Source of the DNA: JBQSUQ01 sp052384575
GTDB lineage: Bacteria > Pseudomonadota > Gammaproteobacteria > Enterobacterales > Pasteurellaceae
Reading direction: 5' to 3' (one strand)
Assembly: GCA_052384575.1 (NCBI GenBank)
Contig: JBQSUQ010000003.1
Length of the DNA stretch: 64,000 nucleotides
Of this stretch, positions 35,165 to 44,588 are shown in pieces. How positions within the stretch are numbered: the first letter of the stretch is position 1; each line of letters opens with the position of its first letter. The notes beneath the pieces were generated by a model. That model saw only the letters and a list, made by a program, of their open reading frames with translations, did no database searches and was not told the origin of the DNA. Position numbers and translations under genes: made by a program.

Positions 35165-37615
35165 ATGCGAGTACTCAAGTTTGGTGGCACATCATTAGCA
35201 AACCCAGAGCGATTTTTACAGGCTGCGGAGCTTATCGAAAAAGCCCATTTAGAAGAACAAGCCGCAGGCGTTCTTTCTGCTCCTGCAAAAATCACCAACC
35301 ACTTAGTTGCATTATCTGAAAAAGCGACGCTTAACCAACCTACCGAATCCCATTTCACCGAAGCACTTGATATTTTCTATAATATTATCAATGGATTGCA
35401 TGCTAAAAATAATCAGTTTGATTTAGAAAATACTAAAGCATTAATTGATGCGGAATTTGCACAAATTAAGCAATTAGTTGAGCAGATTCGTCAAGCAGGT
35501 AAAGTAGAAGATGCGGTTAAAGCAACGATTGATTGTCGTGGTGAGAAATTATCAATTGCAATGATGAAAGCTTGGTTTGAGGCTTGTGGTTATGATGTAA
35601 CTGTTATCAATCCAGTAGAAAAATTATTAGCACATGGTTCTTATTTAGAAAGCAGCGTCGATATTGAAGAATCAACAAAACGTGTGGATGCTAAATCTAT
35701 TCCAACCAAAAATGTGGTACTAATGGCAGGCTTTACAGCAGGTAATGAAAAAGGTGAGTTGGTGCTTTTAGGGCGTAATGGTTCAGATTATTCTGCAGCT
35801 TGCTTAGCAGCTTGTTTAAAAGCTAATGTGTGTGAAATTTGGACTGATGTGGATGGTGTTTTCACTTGTGATCCACGTTTAGTGCCAGATGCGCGTTTAC
35901 TTTCTAGTCTTTCTTATCGTGAAGCAATGGAACTTTCTTATTTCGGTGCGAAAGTCATCCATCCTCGTACAATTGGTCCATTAGTTGAACCAAAAATTCC
36001 TTGTTTAATCAAAAATACGGGCAATCCATCTGCGCCAGGTTCTGTTATTGATGGTAACGAACGTGCAAGCGAAGGTTTAGAAGTTAAAGGGATTACTAAC
36101 TTAGATAATGTGGCGATGTTCAACGTATCAGGTCCAGGTATGCAAGGCATGGTTGGTATGGCTGCTCGTGTTTTCTCAACTATGTCAAAAGCGGGTGTGT
36201 CCGTTATTTTAATCACCCAATCATCTTCTGAATATAGTATTAGTTTCTGTGTACCAACTAAAGCAGTCGATAAAGCAAAATCTGCGTTAGAAGTTGAATT
36301 TGCCCATGAACTTGCAGCGAAAGATCTTGATCCTATTGAGGTAGCAGGCGATTTATCAATCATCTCTGTTGTTGGGGATGGCATGAAACAATCAAAAGGG
36401 ATCGCGGCTAGCTTCTTCTCTGCATTAGCAAATGCGAATATCAGTATTGTGGCAATTGCTCAGGGGTCATCAGAACGTTCAATTTCAGCTGTTGTACCTT
36501 TAAATAAAGCAATTGAAGCAGTAAAAGCAACACACCAAGCATTATTTAATAACAAAAAAGTCGTTGATATGTTTCTTGTCGGTGTCGGCGGTGTAGGTGG
36601 CGAATTAATTGAGCAAATTAAACGCCAACGCGACTATTTGGCAAAGAAGGACATTGAAATCCGCGTTTGTGCATTAGCGAATTCCAACAAAATGTTATTA
36701 AATGAAAATGGTCTCAATTTAGAGAATTGGCAAGAGGATTTAGATAATGCAATGCAGCCATCAGATTTTGATGTGTTATTGTCATTTATTAAATTACACC
36801 ATGTGGTGAATCCTGTTTTTGTTGACTGTACTTCCTCGGAAAGCGTGCCTGCCTTATATGCAAGAGCATTAAAAGAAGGTTTCCATGTTGTGACACCAAA
36901 TAAGAAAGCGAATACACGTGAAATGGATTATTACAATGTATTGCGCGAGAATGCACGTAAGAACCAACGTAAATTCCTTTATGATACTAATGTAGGCGCA
37001 GGCTTACCAGTGATTGAAAATTTACAAAATTTACTTGCAGCAGGCGATGATGTGGTGAAATTCAATGGTATTTTATCGGGTTCGTTATCATTTATTTTTG
37101 GTAAGTTAGAAGAAGGTTATACTTTATCAGAAGCCACCGCACTTGCACGTGAAAAAGGCTTCACTGAGCCAGATCCTCGTGATGATCTGTCTGGTACGGA
37201 TGTTGCGCGTAAATTATTAATCCTTGCACGTGAAACAGGATTGGATTTGGAACTTGAAAATATTGAAGTTGATAGCGTTTTACCAAAAGGTTTCAGTGAA
37301 GGTAAAAATGCGGATGAATTTATGGCAATATTGCCATCATTAGACGCAGAATTTAGCGCACGTGTAGAAAAAGCAAAATCCGAAGGTAAAGTGTTACGCT
37401 ATGTTGGACAAATTGAGGGCGATAAATGCTCCGTTTCCATTTTTGAAGTGGATGCAGATGATCCATTGTATAAAGTGAAAAATGGTGAAAATGCTTTAGC
37501 CTTCTATACGCGTTATTATCAACCGATTCCGTTATTACTTCGTGGCTATGGCGCAGGTAACGCAGTAACTGCGGCAGGTATTTTTGCTGATATTCTGAGA
37601 ACGCTAAAAGCTTAA
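35165..37615 (+). CDS. thrA: Aspartokinase I / homoserine dehydrogenase I
   Basis: Bifunctional enzyme of the aspartate pathway. 816 residues. Aspartokinase domain starts with MRVLKFGGTSLANPERF and contains LLGRNGSDYSAACLAACL; two ACT modules lie at about 310-460 (VISVVGDGMKQSKGIAASFF); homoserine dehydrogenase from about 470 (FLVGVGGVGGELIEQI, VVTPNKKANT, GILSGSLSFIFGKLEEG, EPDPRDDLSGTDVARK). RBS AAGGAAA before ATG 35165. Controlled by the thrL attenuator; feedback by threonine is expected from the family. Confidence 0.98.
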   Translation: MRVLKFGGTSLANPERFLQAAELIEKAHLEEQAAGVLSAPAKITNHLVALSEKATLNQPTESHFTEALDIFYNIINGLHAKNNQFDLENTKALIDAEFAQIKQLVEQIRQAGKVEDAVKATIDCRGEKLSIAMMKAWFEACGYDVTVINPVEKLLAHGSYLESSVDIEESTKRVDAKSIPTKNVVLMAGFTAGNEKGELVLLGRNGSDYSAACLAACLKANVCEIWTDVDGVFTCDPRLVPDARLLSSLSYREAMELSYFGAKVIHPRTIGPLVEPKIPCLIKNTGNPSAPGSVIDGNERASEGLEVKGITNLDNVAMFNVSGPGMQGMVGMAARVFSTMSKAGVSVILITQSSSEYSISFCVPTKAVDKAKSALEVEFAHELAAKDLDPIEVAGDLSIISVVGDGMKQSKGIAASFFSALANANISIVAIAQGSSERSISAVVPLNKAIEAVKATHQALFNNKKVVDMFLVGVGGVGGELIEQIKRQRDYLAKKDIEIRVCALANSNKMLLNENGLNLENWQEDLDNAMQPSDFDVLLSFIKLHHVVNPVFVDCTSSESVPALYARALKEGFHVVTPNKKANTREMDYYNVLRENARKNQRKFLYDTNVGAGLPVIENLQNLLAAGDDVVKFNGILSGSLSFIFGKLEEGYTLSEATALAREKGFTEPDPRDDLSGTDVARKLLILARETGLDLELENIEVDSVLPKGFSEGKNADEFMAILPSLDAEFSARVEKAKSEGKVLRYVGQIEGDKCSVSIFEVDADDPLYKVKNGENALAFYTRYYQPIPLLLRGYGAGNAVTAAGIFADILRTLKA

Positions 37616-37624
37616 GGATAAATT

Positions 37625-38569
37625 ATGTTAAGAATTTATGCACCAGCATCAAGTGCAAATATTAGCGTAGGTTTTGATACATTGGGGGCGGCAATATCCC
37701 CCATTGATGGATCTTTATTAGGCGATGTCGTTCAAATTGAAGAAATTGAACAGGGTTTTGAGCTAGAAAGTGCGGGTTATTTTGTGCGTAAATTACCCAA
37801 AGAACCGCAAAAGAATATCGTTTATCAAGCCTATGTTCTTTTTAGTGAACGAGTAAAATTGCGTGGCGTTACGGTTAAACCGCTACGTTTAACCTTAGAA
37901 AAAAATATGCCAATAGGTTCAGGGCTTGGCTCAAGCGCTTGTTCTATTGTAGCTGCATTGGTGGCTCTCAATCGTTTTCATAATGATCCTTTCTCTAAAA
38001 TGGAATTATTGGAAATGATGGGGGAATTAGAAGGTCGTATTTCTGGCTCCATTCATTATGATAATGTTGCGCCTTGCTATTTAGGCGGCGTGCAATTAAT
38101 GGTAGAGAGTTTGGGAAATATCAGTCAAACATTACCATTCTTTGATCATTGGTACTGGGTGCTTGCTTATCCGGGGATTGAAGTCTCCACTGCCGAAGCA
38201 CGCGCGATTTTGCCAAAAAGCTATACTAGACAAGATATGATTTCTCATGGGCGTCATTTAGGCAGCTTTGTTCATGCTTGTCACACAGGGCAAGATGTAC
38301 TTGCTGCGTTGATGATGAAAGATGTGATTGCGGAACCTTATCGAGCCACTTTATTGCCAAATTTTGCTGAAGTCAAACAAGCGACGCGCGATTTAGGTGC
38401 TTTAGCTAGCGGTATTTCTGGTTCAGGACCAACCATGTTTAGCATTGCGGCAGATTTACAAACCGCAACCAAAATTGCCAACTATTTGGAAGCACATTAT
38501 TTACAAAATAACGAAGGTTTTGTGCATATTTGTCGAGTGGATAATGCAGGGGCAAGGGAGATTGCGTAA
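37625..38569 (+). CDS. thrB: Homoserine kinase
   Basis: GHMP kinase that phosphorylates homoserine. 314 residues. N-terminal YAPASSANISVGFDTLG, ATP loop MPIGSGLGSSACSIVAAL near residue 95, and C-terminal ISGSGPTMFSIA. Nine bases after thrA with RBS AAGGA. Confidence 0.97.
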   Translation: MLRIYAPASSANISVGFDTLGAAISPIDGSLLGDVVQIEEIEQGFELESAGYFVRKLPKEPQKNIVYQAYVLFSERVKLRGVTVKPLRLTLEKNMPIGSGLGSSACSIVAALVALNRFHNDPFSKMELLEMMGELEGRISGSIHYDNVAPCYLGGVQLMVESLGNISQTLPFFDHWYWVLAYPGIEVSTAEARAILPKSYTRQDMISHGRHLGSFVHACHTGQDVLAALMMKDVIAEPYRATLLPNFAEVKQATRDLGALASGISGSGPTMFSIAADLQTATKIANYLEAHYLQNNEGFVHICRVDNAGAREIA

Positions 38570-38701
38570 AATGTTCAAAAAATTGACCGCACTTTTTTGA
38601 ATATAAACACTAGAACGGATTATGTAAGGCGATTTCAATCTGTGGAATGATAGAAATGAATTTGCCTATTGCGATACATTAAAATAATTTAAGGAACAAT
38701 A

Positions 38702-39976
38702 ATGAATTTATATAACATCAAGCACCCAGAGGAAAAAGTGAATTTTAGCCAAGCGGTGCGTCAAGGATTAGGTAAGGATCAAGGATTATTTTTCCCTGAA
38801 AATATACCGCACTTTGATGATATTAATGCGCTATTAGATTTGCCATTAGTGGAACGTAGCCAAAAAATTCTTTCTGCTTTCATTGGCGATGAAATTCCAG
38901 CGGATAAATTAAATGCAATGGTTAAAAATGCATTCACTTTTCCAGCGCCAGTTGCCAAAGTGGAAGAGCATATTTATGCCTTAGAATTATTTCATGGACC
39001 AACGTTAGCGTTTAAAGATTTTGGTGGACGCTTTATGGCACAAGCGCTAGCAACCGTTCGTGGTGATGGCAAAATCACGATTTTAACCGCGACTTCAGGT
39101 GATACAGGGGCTGCGGTAGCGCATGCGTTTTACGGTTTAGATAATATTGAAGTGGTGATTTTATATCCAAAAGGAAAAATCAGCCCATTACAAGAAAAAT
39201 TATTCTGTACCCTTGGTGGCAATATTCGTACCGTTGCCATCAATGGTGATTTTGATGATTGCCAAGCTTTAGTGAAACAAGCATTTGATGATGTGGAATT
39301 GCGTCAAACTATTGGTTTGAACTCTGCGAACTCCATCAATATTAGCCGTTTATTAGCGCAAATTTGCTATTATTTTGAAGCAGTTGCCCAGTTACCAAAA
39401 CAAGAACGTGAAAATGTAGTGGTTTCTGTACCAAGTGGCAATTTTGGTAATCTCACAGCGGGTTTAATTGCGAAAAGTTTAGGTTTACCAATTAAACGTT
39501 TCATTGCATCAACTAATGCAAATGATACTGTTCCACGCTATTTGTCAACAGGTGAATGGGCACCGAATGCTACAGTTGCGACACTTTCAAACGCAATGGA
39601 TGTGAGTCGTCCAAATAACTGGCCTCGTGTGGAAGAATTATTTAAACGCAATGGGTGGCAACTTAAGGAATTGGGCGCGGCTGCATTGAGTGATGCTGAA
39701 ACCGAGCAAACCTTAAAAGCGCAATATGCGACAGGTTATTTATGTGAGCCTCATGGTGCCATTGCTTATCAAGCGTTGAAAGATCAGCTACAAGCAGATG
39801 AAACGGGTATTTTCTTATGTACTGCGCATCCAGCGAAATTCAAAGAAAGTGTAGAGCGAATTTTAAATATTGAGCTACCTTTACCAGAAGCATTGGATAA
39901 GCACAATAAATTGCCATTGCTTTCCGATGAAATGGAAAATGATTTTGCTTCCTTGCGAGCTTACTTATTGAAATAA
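38702..39976 (+). CDS. thrC: Threonine synthase
   Basis: PLP enzyme that converts phosphohomoserine to threonine. 424 residues. The PLP lysine lies in GPTLAFKDFGGRF near residue 107; TATSGDTGAAVAHAFYG, VSVPSGNFGNLTAG and TAHPAKF are family motifs. A 132-base gap separates it from thrB; it holds an uptake core (38586) but no terminator hairpin, so readthrough is likely. RBS AAGGAA before ATG. Confidence 0.97.
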   Translation: MNLYNIKHPEEKVNFSQAVRQGLGKDQGLFFPENIPHFDDINALLDLPLVERSQKILSAFIGDEIPADKLNAMVKNAFTFPAPVAKVEEHIYALELFHGPTLAFKDFGGRFMAQALATVRGDGKITILTATSGDTGAAVAHAFYGLDNIEVVILYPKGKISPLQEKLFCTLGGNIRTVAINGDFDDCQALVKQAFDDVELRQTIGLNSANSINISRLLAQICYYFEAVAQLPKQERENVVVSVPSGNFGNLTAGLIAKSLGLPIKRFIASTNANDTVPRYLSTGEWAPNATVATLSNAMDVSRPNNWPRVEELFKRNGWQLKELGAAALSDAETEQTLKAQYATGYLCEPHGAIAYQALKDQLQADETGIFLCTAHPAKFKESVERILNIELPLPEALDKHNKLPLLSDEMENDFASLRAYLLK

Positions 39977-39990
39977 TTTGGGATGAATGA

Positions 39991-40036
39991 AAAGTGCGGT
40001 CAAAAAAAGGAAAATTTTGACCGCACTTTATTTTTG
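39991..40036 (+). terminator. Dual-uptake-sequence terminator of the thr operon
   Basis: 15-bp perfect stem AAAGTGCGGTCAAAA (39991-40005) / TTTTGACCGCACTTT (40015-40029), then T-rich. Both arms contain a perfect uptake core. Confidence 0.93.
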
Positions 40037-40078
40037 TCGCTATACTAACCCACATAATTTGTAATAAAGGAATGTAAT

Positions 40079-40423
40079 ATGATCACCGTTTATGGCATTA
40101 AAAATTGCGATACTGTAAAGAAAGCATTGAAATGGTTGGCTGATAATAATATTGAACATCAACTACATGATTTTCGTGTAAATGGATTAGATGAAGCTTG
40201 GCTGTTGCAAGCGGAAAGCCAATTTGGTTGGGAAAGTTTAGTCAACAAACGCAGCACCACTTGGCGTAATTTGTCTGAGGAAATTAAAAATAACCTTAAT
40301 CGTGAAAGCGCGCTAAAAGTGTTAACTGAGCAACCGACCTTGATTAAACGCCCTATTATTTTACAAGATGGTAAAGCATTAATGGGTTTTGATGTGAAGC
40401 AATATGAAGCGGCTTTTGCTTAA
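40079..40423 (+). CDS. ArsC/Spx-family protein (YffB-like)
   Basis: Small cytoplasmic thioredoxin-fold protein of 114 residues. The N-terminus VYGIKNCDTVKKALKWL has the single cysteine of the ArsC fold at residue 10, and RPIILQDGKALMGFDVKQYE is the usual C-terminal segment. Homologues (E. coli YffB) sit beside dapE, as here; their substrate is unknown, and arsenate reduction is not established for this subgroup. USS 40424-40432 directly follows its stop. Confidence 0.9.
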   Translation: MITVYGIKNCDTVKKALKWLADNNIEHQLHDFRVNGLDEAWLLQAESQFGWESLVNKRSTTWRNLSEEIKNNLNRESALKVLTEQPTLIKRPIILQDGKALMGFDVKQYEAAFA

Positions 40424-40437
40424 AAGTGCGGTGCAAA

Positions 40438-41571
40438 ATGAAACAGAATATTCTTGACTTAGCTCAAGCATTAATTCAGAGAAAATCGATTAGCCCAAAT
40501 GATCAAGATTGTCAGCAACTTATTGGGGAAAAATTGGAAGCTATTGGTTTTCAGCTAGAATGGTTGCCTTTTGGTGACACTCTTAATTTATGGGCAACGC
40601 ATGGTCAAGGCGAACCTTGCATTGCTTTTGCCGGGCATACAGATGTGGTGCCAGTTGGTGATGAAAGTGCATGGCAACATCCGCCATTTGCAGCTGAGAT
40701 TGTGGACGATATGCTTTATGGACGAGGGGCAGCTGATATGAAAGGTGCGCTTGCAGCAATGGTCGTGGCAGCAGAAACCTTTGTTAAAAATTATCCAGAT
40801 CATAAAGGCAAAATCGCATTACTGATTACTTCTGACGAAGAGGCGGCTGCGAAAGATGGAACGGTCAAAGTGGTGGAAACCTTAATGGCTCGTCAGGAAA
40901 AAGTGGATTATTGTGTGGTTGGTGAGCCATCAAGTGCGAAGCAATTTGGCGATACCATAAAAAATGGTCGTCGAGGCTCAATCACTGCAAATCTTTACAT
41001 TCAAGGCATTCAAGGGCATGTTGCTTATCCGCATTTAGCCGAAAATCCAGTGCATAAATCCCTTGCCTTTTTACAAGAACTAACCACTTATCAATGGGAT
41101 AAAGGCAACGATTTTTTCCCACCAACTAGCTTACAAATTGCGAATATTCAAGCAGGAACAGGCAGTAATAATGTGATCCCTGGTGAACTTTATGTACAGT
41201 TCAATTTACGTTATTGCACCGAAGTGACGGATGAAATCATTAAAACAAAAGTCACTGAAATGTTGCAAAAATACGGATTAAAATACCGAATTGAGTGGAA
41301 TTTGTCGGGAAAACCTTTTTTAACAGAGAAAGGACTGTTGGTGGAAACAGCAATACAGGCAGTCAAAAAAGTCGCTGAAATTACACCGCAGTTAGATACA
41401 GGTGGCGGCACTTCAGATGCACGTTTTATCGCACAAATGGGAACAGAAGTGATTGAATTTGGACCGCTAAATCATACTATTCACAAAGTGAATGAGTGTG
41501 TAAACATAGATGATTTAGAAAAGTGCGGTGAGATTTATTATCAAATTTTAGAACAGTTACTCAATGAATAA
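40438..41571 (+). CDS. dapE: Succinyl-diaminopimelate desuccinylase
   Basis: Dinuclear zinc M20 enzyme of lysine/meso-DAP synthesis, which supplies MurE. Start chosen at ATG 40438: MKQNILDLAQALIQRKSISP gives 377 residues, the H. influenzae length. A GTG at 40426 is in frame but lies inside an uptake core. Metal/catalytic segments: FAGHTDVVPVGDES, GRGAADMKGALAAMV, TSDEEAAAKDGT, GEPSSAKQFGD, TGGGTSDARFI and GPLNHTIHKVNE. No good Shine-Dalgarno precedes the ATG, and the uptake core occupies that place. Confidence 0.96.
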   Translation: MKQNILDLAQALIQRKSISPNDQDCQQLIGEKLEAIGFQLEWLPFGDTLNLWATHGQGEPCIAFAGHTDVVPVGDESAWQHPPFAAEIVDDMLYGRGAADMKGALAAMVVAAETFVKNYPDHKGKIALLITSDEEAAAKDGTVKVVETLMARQEKVDYCVVGEPSSAKQFGDTIKNGRRGSITANLYIQGIQGHVAYPHLAENPVHKSLAFLQELTTYQWDKGNDFFPPTSLQIANIQAGTGSNNVIPGELYVQFNLRYCTEVTDEIIKTKVTEMLQKYGLKYRIEWNLSGKPFLTEKGLLVETAIQAVKKVAEITPQLDTGGGTSDARFIAQMGTEVIEFGPLNHTIHKVNECVNIDDLEKCGEIYYQILEQLLNE

Positions 41572-42238
41572 TCAGTTAATTCTCACAGGTAAAAGTCGTG
41601 AACATTTGTTGGCGTTACCAAACGAGCTTTCGCCTAACTATTTTTTGCAAGCAGAAGTGGTATCTGCTTTTGTAGCTATGCAGCAGGCAGCAAAACAAGC
41701 GGGATTTAATTTGCAACCCGCCAGCACTTATCGCGATTTTGCACGCCAACAACTGATTTGGAATAGCAAATTTTGTGGCGAACGGAAAGTGCATGATGAT
41801 AAAGGAATAGCGATTGATTTGAGCTGTTTAGATGATTGGCAAAGATGCCAAGCCATTTTACGCTGGTCGGCAATGCCAGGTGCTAGTCGTCATCATTGGG
41901 GAACGGAAATTGATATTTTTGATCCTGATTTGCTTCCCGATGGCCAACAATTGCAACTTGAGCCTTGGGAATATCAAACAGGTGGCTATTTTCAACGTTT
42001 AACTAATTGGTTATTAGTTAATGCAGAACAATTTGGTTTTTATTTTCCTTTTTTAGAACAAGAAGATAAAGAAATTGGCTTAGAGCCTTGGCATTTAAGC
42101 TATTTTCCTATTGCGGAGCCATTGCAACAGCAATTTAGCCCAGAAATTTTGATGAGCGCTTGGGAAAATGAACAGGTTGCGGCGAAAGCGATTTTGATTG
42201 AACGCATTGAGGAAATATTCGCGCGTTTTTGTTTATAA
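41564..42238 (+). CDS. M15-family D-alanyl-D-alanine carboxypeptidase-like protein
   Basis: 224 residues, VanY-type zinc peptidase fold. Seen: the substrate/zinc segment SRHHWGTEIDIFD (first His and Asp ligands) and EPWHLSYFP (catalytic Glu and third ligand His), plus STYRDFARQQLIWNSKF and KGIAIDLS. No signal peptide is evident, so it could be cytoplasmic and act on imported or recycled muropeptides (inference). ATG overlaps the dapE stop by eight bases (ATGAATAA), so translation is coupled to DAP synthesis. Confidence 0.88.
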   Translation: MNNQLILTGKSREHLLALPNELSPNYFLQAEVVSAFVAMQQAAKQAGFNLQPASTYRDFARQQLIWNSKFCGERKVHDDKGIAIDLSCLDDWQRCQAILRWSAMPGASRHHWGTEIDIFDPDLLPDGQQLQLEPWEYQTGGYFQRLTNWLLVNAEQFGFYFPFLEQEDKEIGLEPWHLSYFPIAEPLQQQFSPEILMSAWENEQVAAKAILIERIEEIFARFCL

Positions 42239-42245
42239 GAACAGT

Positions 42246-42269
42246 AAAAGGCATCTTAGGATGCCTTTT
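42246..42269. terminator. Bidirectional terminator between the M15 gene and thiE
   Basis: Perfect 10-bp stem AAAAGGCATC (42246-42255) / GATGCCTTTT (42260-42269), TTAG loop, flanked by A and T runs. Confidence 0.88.
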
Positions 42270-42275
42270 ATATAC

Positions 42276-42938
42276 TTAAAATTCTTTTAATTTTTGCACC
42301 GCACTTTTGATATTCTGTGCTTGAGTGATGGCTGAAATCACCGCTACGCCATCAGCACCAAGTTGTTTCAGTTGAGGCGCGGATTCTGTGGTAATGCCAC
42401 CGATTGCCACGAAAGGTTTATTAAGCGGAATTTTTTTAAGTTGCTCAATACCTTCTATACCAATGGGTTGGGAATGATCTGCTTTTGATGCTGTCGCAAA
42501 AATAGGGCCTACCCCAATATAATCAATGTCCTCTAGTTGTTGTGCGTCTTGAATTTGTTCAAGGTTATTGGTGGATAAGCCAACAATAAATTTGCCATTG
42601 GTGCGTTTTAATAGCTCGCTGACTGCCATATCTTGTTGACCCACATGAATGCCATCCGCACCGATTTCCATTGCCAATTCCACATCATCATTAACAATAA
42701 AGGGCACTTTATATTGGCGGCATAACTCCAAGCATTGTTTTGCCAATATTTTTTGCTGTTCGGGCTGTGAGATCAGTGAATCTTCGCCTTTATCCCTGAA
42801 TTGAAAGCAAGTGATTCCTGCTTCCAATGCTTGTTTTAATACGTGCAATAGATTCTGGCAAGGATCGCCAGCTAAATGGCGACAATCTTGTGTTCCTGCA
42901 ATAAAATACACCGATAGCATTTGTTTGATATTATTCAT
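42276..42938 (-). CDS. thiE: Thiamine-phosphate synthase
   Basis: Joins hydroxymethylpyrimidine-PP and thiazole-P to thiamine phosphate. Start taken at 42938 (MNNIKQMLSVYFIAGTQDCR; 220 residues), which overlaps the thiD stop by 8 bases; the longer frame from 42974 lies within thiD. Motifs: CFQFRDKGEDS, PFIVNDDVELAMEIGADGIH, VGQQDM, VGLSTNNLEQ, DYIGVGPIFATASKAD, and FVAIGGIT. Last gene of thiMDE. Confidence 0.95.
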   Translation of the reverse strand: MNNIKQMLSVYFIAGTQDCRHLAGDPCQNLLHVLKQALEAGITCFQFRDKGEDSLISQPEQQKILAKQCLELCRQYKVPFIVNDDVELAMEIGADGIHVGQQDMAVSELLKRTNGKFIVGLSTNNLEQIQDAQQLEDIDYIGVGPIFATASKADHSQPIGIEGIEQLKKIPLNKPFVAIGGITTESAPQLKQLGADGVAVISAITQAQNIKSAVQKLKEF

Positions 42939-43737
42939 CTTTATAAGCCCAATGGTTTGTTGGTCCATGACCATGTCCGATATTTAACGGGTTGCTAATT
43001 GCCGCAGTTATAAATGCTTTGGCTGTTCGAATAGCTTGTTCTATGCTATTACTTTTAGCTAATTCCGCGGCAATGCAAGCAGAGAAAGTGCAGCCTGTAC
43101 CATGAGTGTGTTTCGTTGGGAAGCGTTTTGCTTCTAAGCAGAATTGTTTGTTTGGGGTGAAAACATAATCTAAACAGACCGCACTTTGAGAATCTACACT
43201 GTGTCCACCTTTAATCACAACGGTTTCCACGCCAAACTCTTGTAATAAACGAGCGGCTTTTTCTGCGCTTTTGTGATCATGAATTTTAATACCTGTTAAT
43301 GCTTCAGCTTCAGGTAAATTTGGTGTCAGCACATGTGCTTTGGGTAGCATATATTGTTTTAGCGCTTGAATCGCTTGTTTTTCTAATAAAGGCTCTGAGC
43401 CTTTCGCTACCATAACAGGATCGAGCACAACTACTGGAAAGTTGTGAGTATCCAAACTTTGTGCCACTGTTTCAATAATTTCAGCATTGCCTAACATACC
43501 GATTTTTACCGCATTGATATTGAAATCTTCGGCAACTACACGAATTTGTGCGGCAATTGCATCAAGGGGAATGGGCGCAATTCCAAAAACGCCCATGGTA
43601 TTTTGTATGGTAATGGCCGTAATTGCACTTGTACCAAACACATTGCGCATTTGGAAGGTTTTTAAATCCGCTTGAATACCAGCGCCTCCGCCGCTATCCG
43701 AACCTGCAATTGTCAGTGCTTGAGGAATATTATTCAT
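42931..43737 (-). CDS. thiD: Hydroxymethylpyrimidine / phosphomethylpyrimidine kinase
   Basis: Phosphorylates HMP twice. 268 residues, ribokinase-like. ALTIAGSDSGGGAGIQADLK at the N-terminus, KIGMLGNAEIIE, VVLDPVMVAKGSEPLL, and the C-terminal anion hole THGTGCTFSACIAAELA. Overlaps thiM upstream and thiE downstream by eight bases each, both with the sequence ATGAATAA. Confidence 0.97.
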   Translation of the reverse strand: MNNIPQALTIAGSDSGGGAGIQADLKTFQMRNVFGTSAITAITIQNTMGVFGIAPIPLDAIAAQIRVVAEDFNINAVKIGMLGNAEIIETVAQSLDTHNFPVVVLDPVMVAKGSEPLLEKQAIQALKQYMLPKAHVLTPNLPEAEALTGIKIHDHKSAEKAARLLQEFGVETVVIKGGHSVDSQSAVCLDYVFTPNKQFCLEAKRFPTKHTHGTGCTFSACIAAELAKSNSIEQAIRTAKAFITAAISNPLNIGHGHGPTNHWAYKDE

Positions 43738-44527
43738 AATTTACCTTTGAAATCTTGGTGATGTCTTCTGTTGTGATACAAGACAATTTGTTTAAAAACT
43801 CTACTGCGAAACTACCTACTTCGGTCGTTAAACCTGCAGCGGCTAATTCGCCAGCGACAGCATAAGTTGTGCAAGCCTCAACACAAGCTGAAAAATAATC
43901 GTCTTTTTCTGCTACAGCTAAGAAAGCACCAACAACAGCGCCTAACAAACATCCTGAACCAGTGACTTTTGGAAATAAATCGGTACCATTGGCAATTTTC
44001 GCGACTTGTTTTCCATCGCTGATATAATCAATTTCGCCGCTAACCGCAACAATGCATTGATATTTTTGCGCAGCAGCTAGCGCAATTTCTGCAATATTTC
44101 CTTCGCCTTGACCCGCGTCAACGCCTTTGCTTTCCCATTCTACGCCCGCTAAAAATGCCACTTCGCTGACATTGCCTCGAATGGCGGATACTTTAACTTT
44201 ATCTAAAATCTGTTGTACGACTTGACGACGATAAGTAGTTGCTCCTGCTCCAACAGGATCTAACACCACTGGAACGCCAGTTCTATTTGCTACTTGACCC
44301 GCGAGTATCATTGCTTCAACATCAAGCTTATTAATCGTACCGATATTAATCAATAATGCTCCTGCAAAATTTTGAATTTCTTCTACTTCTTCGGGCATGG
44401 TTGACATAAAAGGCGAAGCGCCTAAAGCGAGTAAACCGTTAGCAGAAAAATTGGTGACAACAATATTGGTGATACAATGAATAAGTGGGTTTTGTTCGCG
44501 AACAAGATTTAAGTAATTGAACTGCAT
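43730..44527 (-). CDS. thiM: Hydroxyethylthiazole kinase
   Basis: Salvages the thiazole half of thiamine. 265 residues. PLIHCITNIVVTNFSANGLL, SPFMSTMPEEVEEI, VVLDPVGAGATTYRR, and KVTGSGCLLGAVVGAFLA are family signatures. First gene of thiMDE; RBS AGGAAA. A TPP riboswitch lies 62 bases upstream. With only thiM, thiD and thiE present here, the operon supports salvage of HMP and thiazole; de novo genes (thiC, thiG, thiH) are not in the window. Confidence 0.97.
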   Translation of the reverse strand: MQFNYLNLVREQNPLIHCITNIVVTNFSANGLLALGASPFMSTMPEEVEEIQNFAGALLINIGTINKLDVEAMILAGQVANRTGVPVVLDPVGAGATTYRRQVVQQILDKVKVSAIRGNVSEVAFLAGVEWESKGVDAGQGEGNIAEIALAAAQKYQCIVAVSGEIDYISDGKQVAKIANGTDLFPKVTGSGCLLGAVVGAFLAVAEKDDYFSACVEACTTYAVAGELAAAGLTTEVGSFAVEFLNKLSCITTEDITKISKVNYE

Positions 44528-44588
44528 ATAATTTCCTAATTAAAACGACAAGAAAGATACGCAATAATGGAGCGGTAAAAAAGAAAAA

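Noticed and set aside
35938..36384. 148-codon minus-strand ORF
   Set aside because: Antisense to the ACT region of thrA; composition is that of a shadow frame.
38570..38701. Missing gene or terminator between thrB and thrC
   Set aside because: The 132-base gap has one unpaired uptake core and no ORF with RBS or hairpin; I see nothing else in it.
40426..40437. GTG start giving dapE four more residues
   Set aside because: The GTG is part of an uptake core; ATG 40438 restores the family length of 377 residues.
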